Shown here one piece after another: positions 26,637-35,300 of a DNA stretch of 64,000 nucleotides. The DNA is from Simplicispira sp. 125 (GTDB lineage Bacteria > Pseudomonadota > Gammaproteobacteria > Burkholderiales > Burkholderiaceae_C): contig NZ_QEKM01000001.1 in the NCBI RefSeq assembly GCF_003096555.1, positions 992,001-1,056,000 of the forward strand. Direction: 5' to 3'. The notes under the pieces were generated by a model. It was not told where the DNA came from. It searched no databases and saw only the letters and a list, made by a program, of their open reading frames with translations. Within the stretch, counting starts at the first letter, position 1. The number at the start of each line of letters is the position of its first letter. The position numbers and the translations under genes were made by a program.

Positions 26637-27653
26637 ATGCCCCGCAATCAACAGATTCTTCTCGACAACCGCCCACAGGGCGAAGCCGTGGCGAGCAACT
26701 TCAAACTGGTCGCCACCGATACCCCCACGCTGCAGGACGGCCAGGTCCTGGTGCGCAACCATTATTTGAGCCTGGACCCCTACATGCGCGGCCGCATGAA
26801 CGATGCCAAGAGCTACGCCCAGCCCCAACCGCTGGGTGAAGTCATGCAGGGCGGCACGGCAGGCGAAGTGGTCGAGAGCCGCAGCCCCAAGTTCGCCGTG
26901 GGCGACAAAGTGGTGGGTTTTGGCGGCTGGCAGGAGTACAGCGTAGTGGACGCCAGCCAACCCGGCTCCTTGAAAAAGGTGGACACCACGCACGTGCCGC
27001 TGTCGCACTATCTGGGCGCCGTCGGCATGCCCGGCGTGACGGCCTGGTATGGCCTGGTGAAGATCATTGCGCCGAAAGAGGGCGATACCGTGGTGGTCAG
27101 CGCTGCCACCGGCGCGGTGGGCAGCGCCTTTGCCGCCCTGGCCAAGGCGCGCGGCTGCCGCGTGGTGGGCATTGCCGGTGGCCCCGACAAATGCAAATAC
27201 GCCGTAGACGAACTGCACTTTGACGCCTGCATCGACTACAAGGAACACAGCGACGGCAAGGCCATGGGCAAAGCGCTCAAGGAAGCCTGCCCCAAGGGCA
27301 TTGACGGTTACTTTGAAAACGTGGGCGGCTGGATCATGGACGCGGTGATGCTGCGCATGAACGCCTTTGGCCGCATCGCGCTGTGCGGCATGATCGCCGG
27401 CTACGACGGCGCGCCCCTGCCCATGGCAAACCCGGCGCTCATCCTGGTGAACCGCCTGAAGATCGAAGGCTTCATCGTCAGCGAGCACATGGAAGTCTGG
27501 CCCGAGGCGCTGACCGAGCTGGGCACGCTGGTGGCCACCGGCAAGCTGCGCCCGCGCGAGAGCGTGGCCGAAGGCATTGCCGCAGCGCCCGAGGCGTTCC
27601 TTGGCCTGCTCAAGGGGAAGAACTTCGGCAAGCAGGTCGTCAAGTTGGTATGA
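26637..27653 (+). CDS. NADP-dependent medium-chain oxidoreductase (CurA/PTGR-like)
   Basis: Zinc-free MDR enzyme of 338 residues, start at 26637 with CAGGAG upstream. It begins MPRNQQILLDNRPQGEA, the typical opening of the leukotriene B4 dehydrogenase/CurA group, followed by YLSLDPYMRGRM near 40. The nucleotide site is VVSAATGAVGSAFAALAK near 150, with the substrate-side sequence GIDGYFENVGG near 220. It reduces carbon-carbon double bonds of enones with NADPH. It may serve in detoxifying reactive alkenals or in a side step of acyl degradation. Downstream is the IS110 relic. Confidence 0.9.
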   Translation: MPRNQQILLDNRPQGEAVASNFKLVATDTPTLQDGQVLVRNHYLSLDPYMRGRMNDAKSYAQPQPLGEVMQGGTAGEVVESRSPKFAVGDKVVGFGGWQEYSVVDASQPGSLKKVDTTHVPLSHYLGAVGMPGVTAWYGLVKIIAPKEGDTVVVSAATGAVGSAFAALAKARGCRVVGIAGGPDKCKYAVDELHFDACIDYKEHSDGKAMGKALKEACPKGIDGYFENVGGWIMDAVMLRMNAFGRIALCGMIAGYDGAPLPMANPALILVNRLKIEGFIVSEHMEVWPEALTELGTLVATGKLRPRESVAEGIAAAPEAFLGLLKGKNFGKQVVKLV

Positions 27654-27687
27654 ACATGAACAACCCCCTGAGTAACCGTCTTCAAAG

Positions 27688-27800
27688 TCAAGTCCTATGA
27701 AGCGAAGCATCCCAAGGTTTGCCTGTTCTGACCATGGCGTTGAGCATGGTCAGCAGCTTGCGCATGCACGCGACCAAGGCCACCTTGGGCAGCTTGCCTG
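27688..27800 (-). pseudogene. Remnant of an IS110-family transposase (C-terminal end)
   Basis: The minus strand encodes KVALVACMRKLLTMLNAMVR then TGKPWDASLHRT and a stop, the usual C-terminus of IS110/IS1111 transposases (the lysine-rich helix before the end). Nothing of the N-terminal DEDD domain is left. The gap from 27654 to 27972 otherwise holds a third repeat type (27806-27905). Confidence 0.6.
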
Positions 27801-27805
27801 CGGCC

Positions 27806-27905
27806 CTCAGCCCCTTCTCTCGGTTATCGCCGGGAAGGGGGACGAGGCCAGCGCCCGGAGTGCAGACGACATTTCCATGTCGTGGCGGCCCTTGCGCGGC
27901 GTCCC
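27806..27905 (+). repeat. Intergenic repeat of a third type, copy A
   Basis: Shares CTCAGCCCCTTCTCTCGG plus GGGAAGGG and later CGGCCCTTGCGCGG with the copy at 29465-29560. It has the look of a widespread intergenic repeat; the boundaries are approximate. Confidence 0.45.
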
Positions 27906-27972
27906 TGGTATGGGTCGTGCCAGATTCGCAGGGCGTGAATTGATCTGCAGCGCAGCGTAGTGGAGCATTGCA

Positions 27973-28449
27973 ATGACGTTGAGCTGGACCTGCAAGCGCT
28001 TTGATGACCTGGGCGTGCACGCCCTGCACGATGCGCTGGCCTTGCGGTGCCGGGTGTTCATTCTTGAGCAAGGCCCGTACCAGGACCCGGATACCGCCGA
28101 CAAGCAGGCCTGGCACCTGCTGGGCTACAACGCTGCGGGCCAGCTCCAGGCCTGCCTGCGCGTGGTAGACCCTGGCGTCAAGTTTGCCGAGCCCTCCCTT
28201 GGCCGCGTGGTGACAGCGCCCGAGGCCCGTGGCCTGGGCCTGGGCCGTGTGTTGATGTCCGAGGGCCTGGCGTGCTGCGCCAAAGCGTGGCCGGGCAGGG
28301 CGGTGCGCATCAGCGCACAGGCGCATCTGCACGATTTTTATGCGGCGCTCGGTTTTGCGCCGGTGGGCGCGCCCTACCTGGAAGACGCCATTCCCCACAT
28401 TGAAATGCTGCGCCCCGCAGAGCCAGCCCTTGCCAAGGAGACACCATGA
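27973..28449 (+). CDS. GNAT-family N-acetyltransferase, ElaA type
   Basis: Protein of 158 residues. The acetyl-CoA motif A is seen as GRVVTAPEARGLGLGRVLM near residue 77 (R/Q-x-x-G-x-G/A), and the ElaA-like opening is LRCRVFILEQGPYQDPDTAD. The C-terminal YAALGFAPVGAPYLEDAIPH is the usual GNAT acceptor-site end. The acceptor is unknown. Its stop overlaps the start of the glutathione transferase gene by 4 bases, so they are translated together. Confidence 0.85.
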   Translation: MTLSWTCKRFDDLGVHALHDALALRCRVFILEQGPYQDPDTADKQAWHLLGYNAAGQLQACLRVVDPGVKFAEPSLGRVVTAPEARGLGLGRVLMSEGLACCAKAWPGRAVRISAQAHLHDFYAALGFAPVGAPYLEDAIPHIEMLRPAEPALAKETP

Positions 28450-29384
28450 GCACAGAACTCATCCTGCACCACTACCCCGCGTCGCCATTTGCCGAAAAAA
28501 TCCGCATGGTGCTGGGCTTCAAGCAACTGCCCTGGAAGTCCGTCATCATCCCCAGCGTCATGCCCAAGCCCGATGTGGTGGCGCTGACGGGCGGCTACCG
28601 GCGCACGCCCATCCTGCAGATCGGCGCCGACATTTACTGCGATACCAGCCTGATCTGCGAGGTGCTGGACCACAAGCAGCCCGAGCCCGTGCTGTATCCG
28701 CCGCACTTGAAGGGCGTCTCCCGCGTGTTCGCCCAGTGGGCCGACAGCACCCTGTTCTGGACGGCCATGGCCTACAACATGCAGCCCAAGGGCGTGGCCG
28801 CGCTGTTCGCCAAGCTGCCGCCCGAGGCCGGGGCGGCCTTTGCCGAAGACCGCAAGGCCATGAGCGTGAACATGACGCGCCTGCGCACGCAGGACGCCGC
28901 GCCCGCCTACCGCTCCTACCTGCGGCGCATCGCGCACATGGTCGAAGAGCACGACTTTTTGTTTGGCATTGCGCCCTGTGTGGCCGACTTTGCCGCCTAC
29001 CACCCGTTGTGGTTTACGCGCGTGTGCACGCCGTCGGTGGCCGATGTGTTCGACCATGTACCCGCCGTGCTCGAATGGATGGATCGCATGGCCGCACTGG
29101 GCCATGGCCGCATGGAGCGGTTCACCGCCCAAGATGCCATCACTGTGGCCGCTGGTGCCGAGCCGTTGCCGCACATGAGTGATGTGTTCCAGGACGAACA
29201 TGGCATTGCCCTGGGCAGCGAAGTCACCGTGGCGCCCGAGAGCTTTGGCCCCGAGGCCACGCAGGGCACGCTGGTGGCCGCCACCCGCACGCGCTATATC
29301 CTGCGCCGCGAGGACCCGCGTGCAGGCACCGTCAATGTGCATTTTCCCCGCATTGGTTATGTACTAAAGAAGGCAACCTCCTGA
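28446..29384 (+). CDS. Glutathione S-transferase family protein
   Basis: Protein of 312 residues with a thioredoxin-fold N-terminal domain (LILHHYPASPFAEKIRMVLG, residues 5-24; GGYRRTPILQIGADIYCDTS near 50) and an all-helical C-terminal domain. The serine in PASPFAEK is in the position of the catalytic Ser of such enzymes. It is longer than the usual 200-230 residues; the last 80 residues add an unassigned domain. It is co-translated with the ElaA-type acetyltransferase. Likely role: conjugation or isomerisation of an electrophile, fitting the MDR reductase close by. Confidence 0.85.
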   Translation: MSTELILHHYPASPFAEKIRMVLGFKQLPWKSVIIPSVMPKPDVVALTGGYRRTPILQIGADIYCDTSLICEVLDHKQPEPVLYPPHLKGVSRVFAQWADSTLFWTAMAYNMQPKGVAALFAKLPPEAGAAFAEDRKAMSVNMTRLRTQDAAPAYRSYLRRIAHMVEEHDFLFGIAPCVADFAAYHPLWFTRVCTPSVADVFDHVPAVLEWMDRMAALGHGRMERFTAQDAITVAAGAEPLPHMSDVFQDEHGIALGSEVTVAPESFGPEATQGTLVAATRTRYILRREDPRAGTVNVHFPRIGYVLKKATS

Positions 29385-29433
29385 GATACGCCGCTCCGTG
29401 CAGCCGCCTGACGCGGCAGCTCTTTGAGGCCGT

Positions 29434-29570
29434 CCAAGCCTGCGCAGGCAGGCTTGGAGCCGCGGCTCTCAGCCCCTTCTCTCGGCTACGCCAGGAAGGG
29501 AGACACCGCCGACGCAGCGGGGCAGCCCTTGCGCAGCGGTCGCTGGCCTGGGCGGCGCCCGTTTCAAGTA
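29434..29570 (+). repeat. Palindrome and intergenic repeat of the third type, copy B
   Basis: A 10-bp perfect stem CCAAGCCTGC (29434-29443) with GCAGGCTTGG (29448-29457), followed by CTCAGCCCCTTCTCTCGG (from 29467), which is shared with the copy at 27806. No T run follows. It fills the gap between the GST gene and the next SDR gene. Confidence 0.45.
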
Positions 29571-29610
29571 CGACGCCCTGAATCATCAACAACTGAAGGA
29601 GACACACCAC

Positions 29611-30516
29611 ATGATCGAAAATTTTGCAGGCAAGACCGCGGTTCTGACGGGAGCGGGTTCTGGCTTTGGGCTGGAATGCGCGCGCATTGGCGCCCGTTTG
29701 GGCATGAACCTGGTGCTGGTCGATGTGCAGCAGGACGCGCTGGACGCCGCCACCGCTGAGATGCAGGCCGCAGGGGCCCAGGTGCTGGCACGCAAGGTCG
29801 ATGTGTCGAACGCTGCGCAGATGGAGCAGCTCGCACTGGATGTGCAGGAGCGCTTTGGCGCGCCGCACCTGGTGTTCAACAACGCTGGCGTGGGTGCCGG
29901 CGGCCTGGTGTGGGAAAACTCGGTGAGGGACTGGGAATGGGTGCTGGGCGTCAACCTCATGGGTGTGGTGCATGGTGTGCGCCTGTTCACCCCCATGATG
30001 CTCGACGCTGCCGCCAAAGACCCGGCCTGGCGTGGCCACATCGTCAACACGGCCAGCATGGCCGGTTTGCTGGCGCCGCCCAACATGGGTATCTACAACG
30101 TGAGCAAGCACGCCGTCGTCAGTCTGAGCGAAACGCTGTACCAGGATCTCTCGCTGGTCACGGACCAGGTCAGCGCCAGCGTGCTCTGCCCCTATTTTGT
30201 GGCCACGGGCATCAACGACAGCCATCGCAACCGACCGGATGCCTTGCAGTCGGGCAAGCCCACCAAGAGCCAGCTCATCGGCCAGGCCATGATTGGCAAG
30301 GCGGTCAGTTCGGGCAAGGTGACCGCCGCCGAGGTGGCGCAAAAGGTGTTCGATGCCGTGGGTGCGGGCCAGTTCTATATCTACAGCCACCCCAAAGCCA
30401 TCGGCGCCGTGCAGACGCGCATGGAAGACATCCTGCAGGCGCGCAACCCCACCGACCCCTTTGCCGACAAGCCCGAGTTGGGCGTGCAGTTGCGTGCACA
30501 GTTGCGTGCCAACTGA
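29611..30516 (+). CDS. SDR-family oxidoreductase
   Basis: Short-chain dehydrogenase of 301 residues with AAGGAGA upstream. The cofactor motif is TGAGSGFGLE near residue 14, the aspartate LVDVQ at the end of beta-2 suggests NAD(H), NNAGVGAGG follows near 90, and the active-site serine and YxxxK lie in NTASMAGLL and YNVSKHAVV. The C-terminal 50 residues (FYIYSHPKAIGAVQTRMEDI) resemble SDRs of lipid or sterol-like alcohols. Substrate unknown. The perfect palindrome at 30529 follows directly and may end the transcript. Confidence 0.9.
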   Translation: MIENFAGKTAVLTGAGSGFGLECARIGARLGMNLVLVDVQQDALDAATAEMQAAGAQVLARKVDVSNAAQMEQLALDVQERFGAPHLVFNNAGVGAGGLVWENSVRDWEWVLGVNLMGVVHGVRLFTPMMLDAAAKDPAWRGHIVNTASMAGLLAPPNMGIYNVSKHAVVSLSETLYQDLSLVTDQVSASVLCPYFVATGINDSHRNRPDALQSGKPTKSQLIGQAMIGKAVSSGKVTAAEVAQKVFDAVGAGQFYIYSHPKAIGAVQTRMEDILQARNPTDPFADKPELGVQLRAQLRAN

Positions 30517-30528
30517 AATATGGGTAAA

Positions 30529-30569
30529 AATAGCTGCTAACGCTTATGGAATAAGCGTTAGCAGCTATT
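30529..30569 (+). repeat. ATAGCTGC palindromic element, copy 6 (perfect hairpin)
   Basis: Two perfect 19-base arms, AATAGCTGCTAACGCTTAT (30529-30547) and its complement (30551-30569), around the loop GGA. It is the cleanest copy in the window, lies between an SDR and ogt, and could act as a transcription or RNA-stability barrier. Confidence 0.9.
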
Positions 30570-30581
30570 GAAAACATAGTA

Positions 30582-31124
30582 ATGAGCACGTTGGCAGGCC
30601 ATGCTTTGTTCGAAACCGCCATAGGCGTTTGCGGCATCGCCTGGGCGCCACGCGGCATTGCTGCGGTGCAGTTGCCCGAGCAGGACGCAGCAGGCACCCG
30701 TGCGCGCCTGCTGCGCTATGCCGGCCCCTTGCCAGAAGCAGCCCCCCCGCCCGAGGTGCGCGCCGCCATGGCCCAGATTGCGGCCCTGCTGGCAGGTGAG
30801 CCGCACGACCTGAGTTCCCTGGTGCTGGACATGGGCGGCCTCACCGACTTCCAGCGCCGTGTGTACGCCATCACCTGCCGCATCCCCCCAGGCCAGACAC
30901 GCACCTATGGCGAGATTGCCGCCGAGCTGGGCGACAGACACCTCGCCCGCGCGGTGGGACAGGCGCTGGGTTTTAACCCCTTTGCGCCGGTGGTGCCCTG
31001 CCACCGCGTGCTGGCAGCGGGGCAACGGCCAGGCGGTTTTTCTGCGCACGGCGGCGCAGCCACCAAGCTGCGCATGCTGGCCACTGAAGCTGCTTTTGCT
31101 GCGCAGGACGGGCAGCTTTTTTAA
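30582..31124 (+). CDS. ogt: Methylated-DNA-[protein]-cysteine S-methyltransferase
   Basis: Suicide DNA repair protein of 180 residues that moves the methyl group from O6-methylguanine to its own cysteine. The active-site motif PCHRV is near residue 140, preceded by the helix-turn-helix RIPPGQTRTYGEIAAELGD and the asparagine hinge LGFNPFAPVVPCHRVLAA. The N-terminal domain is short and lacks an Ada regulatory part, as in Ogt. The start lies 12 bp after the perfect palindrome, so it is unclear where its promoter is. Confidence 0.92.
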   Translation: MSTLAGHALFETAIGVCGIAWAPRGIAAVQLPEQDAAGTRARLLRYAGPLPEAAPPPEVRAAMAQIAALLAGEPHDLSSLVLDMGGLTDFQRRVYAITCRIPPGQTRTYGEIAAELGDRHLARAVGQALGFNPFAPVVPCHRVLAAGQRPGGFSAHGGAATKLRMLATEAAFAAQDGQLF

Positions 31125-31249
31125 AACGCCTTTGCACGGGGCGTGGCAATTTTTCCCCTGTTCCTCCCTTGCGCAACGCATGCCAGCGTTTCCCATGGGA
31201 CGGCTGTCGGCCCCAAAGAGGCTGGAGGCCGCCCAGGCGTGTGTTTTAT

Positions 31250-31351
31250 TCTGTTTCCCAATCATCCGTGTCTCGGCGCGAAGCCTACGATCAGTGCCGT
31301 AGCACGGCAAGGCGAAGCAACAACGACAAGGATGGTTTAGAAATGGAACTA
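31250..31351 (+). mobile_element. MITE-like element, copy M1
   Basis: Diverged copy bounded by CTGTTTCCCAATCATCC on the left and GGATGGTTTAGAAATGGAA on the right, with the conserved core AGCCTACGATCAG and GTAGCACGGCAAGGC. It overlaps the 3' end of the GDT1 gene, whose stop codon lies at 31349-31351. Same orientation as M2, so the two bracket that gene. Confidence 0.75.
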
Positions 31352-31927
31352 GAACCCCAGCTTTGATCCCGCCCCGAGCAGGGTCACGATCCCAAGGAGC
31401 GCAAAAATCGCGGCGGCTATCGTATGCACCAGCTTCATCGGGATTTTTGACGCGAGCTTGTCGCCGACGAACACGGCAGGCACATCGGCAATCAGCATCC
31501 CGAGGGTGGTGCCGATCACCACCATCACAGGTGCCGCGTAATGTGCGGCCAGAGCGACCGTGGCGATCTGTGTCTTGTCGCCCATTTCGGCCAGAAAGAA
31601 GGTGATCAAGGTGGCGCCGAACACGCCAAACCTTTGGGCGATCTGTGCTTCCTCGTCTTCAATTTTGTCCGGAATCATGGTCCAGGCGGCCATGCCGATG
31701 AACGACAGGCCCAAAGCCCAGCGCATGATCTCGGGACTGACCACTGCAGTGATCCAGGCCCCGAGAGCACCCGCGAGGCCATGATTGACCACGGTAGCAG
31801 CCAGGATGCCGAGGATGATTGGGACAGGCTTTTTGAAGCGGGCTGCGAGGATGAAGGCGAGGAGTTGGGTTTTGTCGCCAATTTCAGCAAGGGCGACCAC
31901 TCCGGTCGAGACAAGGAGGGATTCCAT
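31349..31927 (-). CDS. GDT1/UPF0016 (TMEM165-like) manganese exporter
   Basis: Integral membrane protein of 192 residues; the ATG at 31927 is used (a TTG at 31930 is in frame). Two copies of the E-x-G-D-K-[TS] signature are seen, EIGDKTQ at residue 15 and EMGDKTQ at residue 114, each in a hydrophobic helix, which is diagnostic for the family. Bacterial members such as MneA export Mn(II). The call is supported by the yybP-ykoY manganese riboswitch in its leader, so the gene should be turned on by high Mn(II). The gene is bracketed by two MITE-like elements. Confidence 0.93.
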   Translation of the reverse strand: MESLLVSTGVVALAEIGDKTQLLAFILAARFKKPVPIILGILAATVVNHGLAGALGAWITAVVSPEIMRWALGLSFIGMAAWTMIPDKIEDEEAQIAQRFGVFGATLITFFLAEMGDKTQIATVALAAHYAAPVMVVIGTTLGMLIADVPAVFVGDKLASKIPMKLVHTIAAAIFALLGIVTLLGAGSKLGF

Positions 31928-31944
31928 CAATGTTTCCAGGCCGG

Positions 31945-32200
31945 TTTACAGACGATTGACCACCACGCATCCCCGGCCAATCGGAGGCGTGGTGGTCAAA
32001 GGTCTTGCCAAGCGCATTCTGTTTCCAAATCATTCCTAGGCGCGGAGCCTACGATCAGTGTTGTAGCACGGCAAGGCCAAGCAACAACGACACGGATGGT
32101 TTGGAAATGGAATCAGAAACCGCTTACGCCATGACCGGTGGGTCAAGTATGTTGACGTAAGCCTCTTCGATGCGAAGAGAGGCTACTCCCCAATGACCCG
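31945..32200 (-). ncRNA. yybP-ykoY manganese riboswitch, interrupted by a MITE-like element
   Basis: Read on the minus strand, the leader has the family landmarks in order: GGGGAGTAGCC (32191-32181), GTCAACATACTTGACC (32156-32141), CATGG, then GGCAAGACCTTTGACC (32009-31994). Mn-binding loops L1 and L3 correspond to these conserved parts. Between them the stem AAGCG/CGCTT opens into a loop that carries the 98-bp element M2. Downstream a 13-bp perfect hairpin (TTGACCACCACGC 31968-31956 and its complement 31999-31987) shares the TTGACC of the aptamer's closing stem, so the two are mutually exclusive. The hairpin has no T tract. Confidence 0.85.
32016..32113 (+). mobile_element. MITE-like element, copy M2, inside the riboswitch
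   Basis: 98 bp from ATTCTGTTTCCAAATCATTCC to GATGGTTTGGAAATGGAAT; the ends are inverted repeats of each other. The core GCACGGCAAGG is shared with M1, M3 and M4. It sits in the loop between the two conserved halves of the manganese riboswitch. Confidence 0.85.
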
Positions 32201-32203
32201 GAA

Positions 32204-32209
32204 ATTATA
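32204..32209 (-). promoter_or_regulatory. -10 box of the riboswitch transcript
   Basis: Perfect TATAAT on the minus strand, placed about 7-10 bp upstream of the first conserved aptamer bases. A weak TGCAAT lies 17 bp further upstream as a possible -35 box. Confidence 0.6.
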
Positions 32210-32367
32210 GCGGTGGCGGCCCGTCCATTGCAGAGCTGCGAGGGCGATACATCGACTGGGCGCAGATTCGCCTTTTGTCGTTGATCGAAGGGGTTGGCTT
32301 TGCTCCGGAAAAGAGCGTTGCGCCCTCATGTTGAAGTCTTGTCATCCGGTAAGGCAGCACCCCTACA

Positions 32368-35300
32368 ATGGTTATTGCCCTGATTTTGACCATGCAACGG
32401 ACTACCTCCACCTTTACCCGCCACCTCTGGTACACGCTGGCTGTGCTGCTGGCCATGGTGGCGGCATTTGGGGGTTATGTCGTTTCCGAGAAAGCCATCG
32501 ATGCGGCCAACAGGCAACGTCTGCGCTCGCTGCACCTGGCAGACGAAATGCGCCGCTCGACCGACGACCTCACCCGCCTGGCACGCATGGCCGTGATGAC
32601 CGGCGATGGCTTGTACCAGCGCCACTACGAATCCTTGCTGGAGATTCGTGAGGGGCGCAAGCCAAGGCCCCCGCGCGACCGCGTGGTCTCCTTCGATGTG
32701 CCCTCCGATGTGGATTTGTCGGCACCGCCCGGCGTTGCGGTGGCCTTGCTGGATCTGATGCGCGATGCTGGCTTTACCGAGCAGGAATTTTCCCTGCTGG
32801 CCCAGGCTAAATCGCTCTCCGACCAACTGAGCCGCACCGAGCACGAAGCCATGCAGTTGCGGCAGGACCAGGGCAGTAATGCCGAGGCCAGCCATGCGCG
32901 GGCCCGCGCCATGCTGCACGATGCGGCTTACCTCTCGGCCAAGGCGGCCATTATGGCGCCGATTGAAGAATTCCACGCCCTGGTGATGGAGCGCACCTTG
33001 GCCGCCGTGGCGCGGGCCGAGCGCAATGCCCTGGCCATGCGGTGGATCTTCATCGGTCTGGGCCTTGCTCTGGCGTTCATGCTCTACCGTACCTCAAAGG
33101 CTCTGCGCAGCGTCATGGGTGGGTCGGTCGATGAGGTGCAGGCGCAGATCACCCGCCTGGGCAAGGGTGATTTCAGCGGATCGCTGGTGCTGGCGCACAG
33201 TGCGAGCGGCAGCGTGATGGCGCGGCTGGCGCAATCGCAGGCGCAACTTCAGGCAATGGAGAGCGAGCGCATCCGCACACAATCTGAATTGGAGAACAAT
33301 GCAGCGCGCTTGAAAGAAGCCCAGCGGCTGGCCGTTCTGGGCCATTGGGAGCTGGATCTGGCAACCCGCCAGCTGGCGTGGTCGGATGAAACCTACGCGA
33401 TTTTCGAGCTCGACCCCACGCAGCCGCCGTCTTATGAGGTTTTTCTCGGCGTCATTCATCCCGACGACCGCGACAGCGTCAGCAAAACGTATTCCGAATC
33501 CGTGCAGCGCCGGGAGCCCTACCACATCACCCATCGCCTGCTGATGCCTGATGGCCGGATCAAGCATGTCCATGAGCGGGGCGAAACGCATTACAACGCA
33601 GCGGGCCAGCCTCTGCGCTCCCTTGGTACGGTGCAGGACGTTACCGTGAGCCTGCAAGGCAAACTGGCTCTGGAGCGTGCCAACCGGGATTTGCGCCTGC
33701 TGAGTGACTGCAACACAGCTTTGGTGCATGCCGAGGAGGAGCACAGCCTGCTGGCGGAAGTCTGCCGCCTGTGCGTGGAGCGGGGCGGTTATCTCATGGC
33801 ATGGGTGGGTTATGCCGTGCACGATGCGGCGCACTCCGTGCAGGTGATGGCCCAATCGGGGGACCACGATGGCTATCTTCACAACCTGCCCGTCACCTGG
33901 GCCGATGAACCGCACGGCCGTGGGCCTGTGGGCACCGCCATTCGCACGGGCCTGCCGTGCGCCATCGATCACATCAAGAGCGATCCGCGCATGGCCCTGT
34001 GGCGCGAGCAGACGGACCAGCGCAGCATGCGCTCGTGTGCGGCCCTGCCGCTGGTCTGCAATGCCGATGTCATCGGTTCGCTGGCACTGTATTCGGCGGA
34101 GGAGGACTGTTTTGATTCCGATGAACTGCGCCTGTTGATGGAGTTGGCCTCCGATCTGGCGTATGGCATTGCCACTTTACGCACCCGCAGCGAGCATGCC
34201 CAGACCAAGGCGCGATTGGAGTTCTTGTCCAACTTCGACCCACTGACCCATTTGCCCAACCGCTTGTTGCTGCGGGACCGCTTTGAGCATGCTGCGCGGG
34301 TGGCTCAAGGCAACCCGCGCCGGATTGGCATGCTGTACATCGATCTGGACCATTTCAAACAGATCAACGACAGCCTGGGCTATGCCGTGGGTGATCAGGT
34401 GATCGTGAAGGTGGTCGAGCGGCTGCAGCAGTGCGTTCCTGTATCCGCCACTGTCAGCCGCATGAGCGGTGATGAGTTCGTGGTGCTGCTGGCGGGCCTC
34501 TTTGATGCTCCAGCCTTGGCAGGCGTAGGCAATGCGATCCGTGATGTGTTGACCGAGCCGATTCAGATCAATGGCCGTCCGCTCAATGTTTCGTGCTCCG
34601 TGGGCATCGGCCTGTATCCGGCCGATGGCGATGATTTCGAAACCCTGCTCAAACATACCCATGCGGCCGTGGCCAGCGCCAAGGAAGCCGGTCGCAACGC
34701 TTGCCGTTTCTTCTCGCACGAAATGAACGATGGCATGCTGGAGCAGATTCACCTGACCGGCGGCCTGGCCAATGCCTTGCGCCAGGGCGAATTTTTGCTG
34801 CACTACCAGCCACAGATCGATCTGGCCAGTGGCCGCATTGTTGGAGTGGAGGCCCTGGTGCGCTGGCAGCACCCCACCGATGGCCTGCTGCCGCCTGGCA
34901 AGTTCATCGGCCTGGCCGAGCGCAGTGGGCACATCGTGCCGTTGGGCGAGTGGGTTCTGCACGAGGCCTGCCGCCAGGCCTGTCAATGGCAAGACCTGTT
35001 GCCCGAGCCGCCGGTGGTGAGCGTCAACCTTTCGGCCCTGCAATTCAAACGCGGCAACGTGCTGGAGATGGTGGCCGACGCCTTGGCCGCTTCGGGCCTG
35101 CAATCCGCCTACCTGGAGCTAGAGCTCACCGAATCCATTTTGCTGCAGGACGTGGAATCGACCATTCATACGCTGCAGGGCCTCAAGGCGATGGGGGTGA
35201 AGCTGTCTATCGACGACTTTGGAACGGGCTATTCCAGCCTGTCGTATCTCAAGCGGCTGGCCGTCGATACCCTCAAGATTGACCAGACCTTTGTGCGCGA

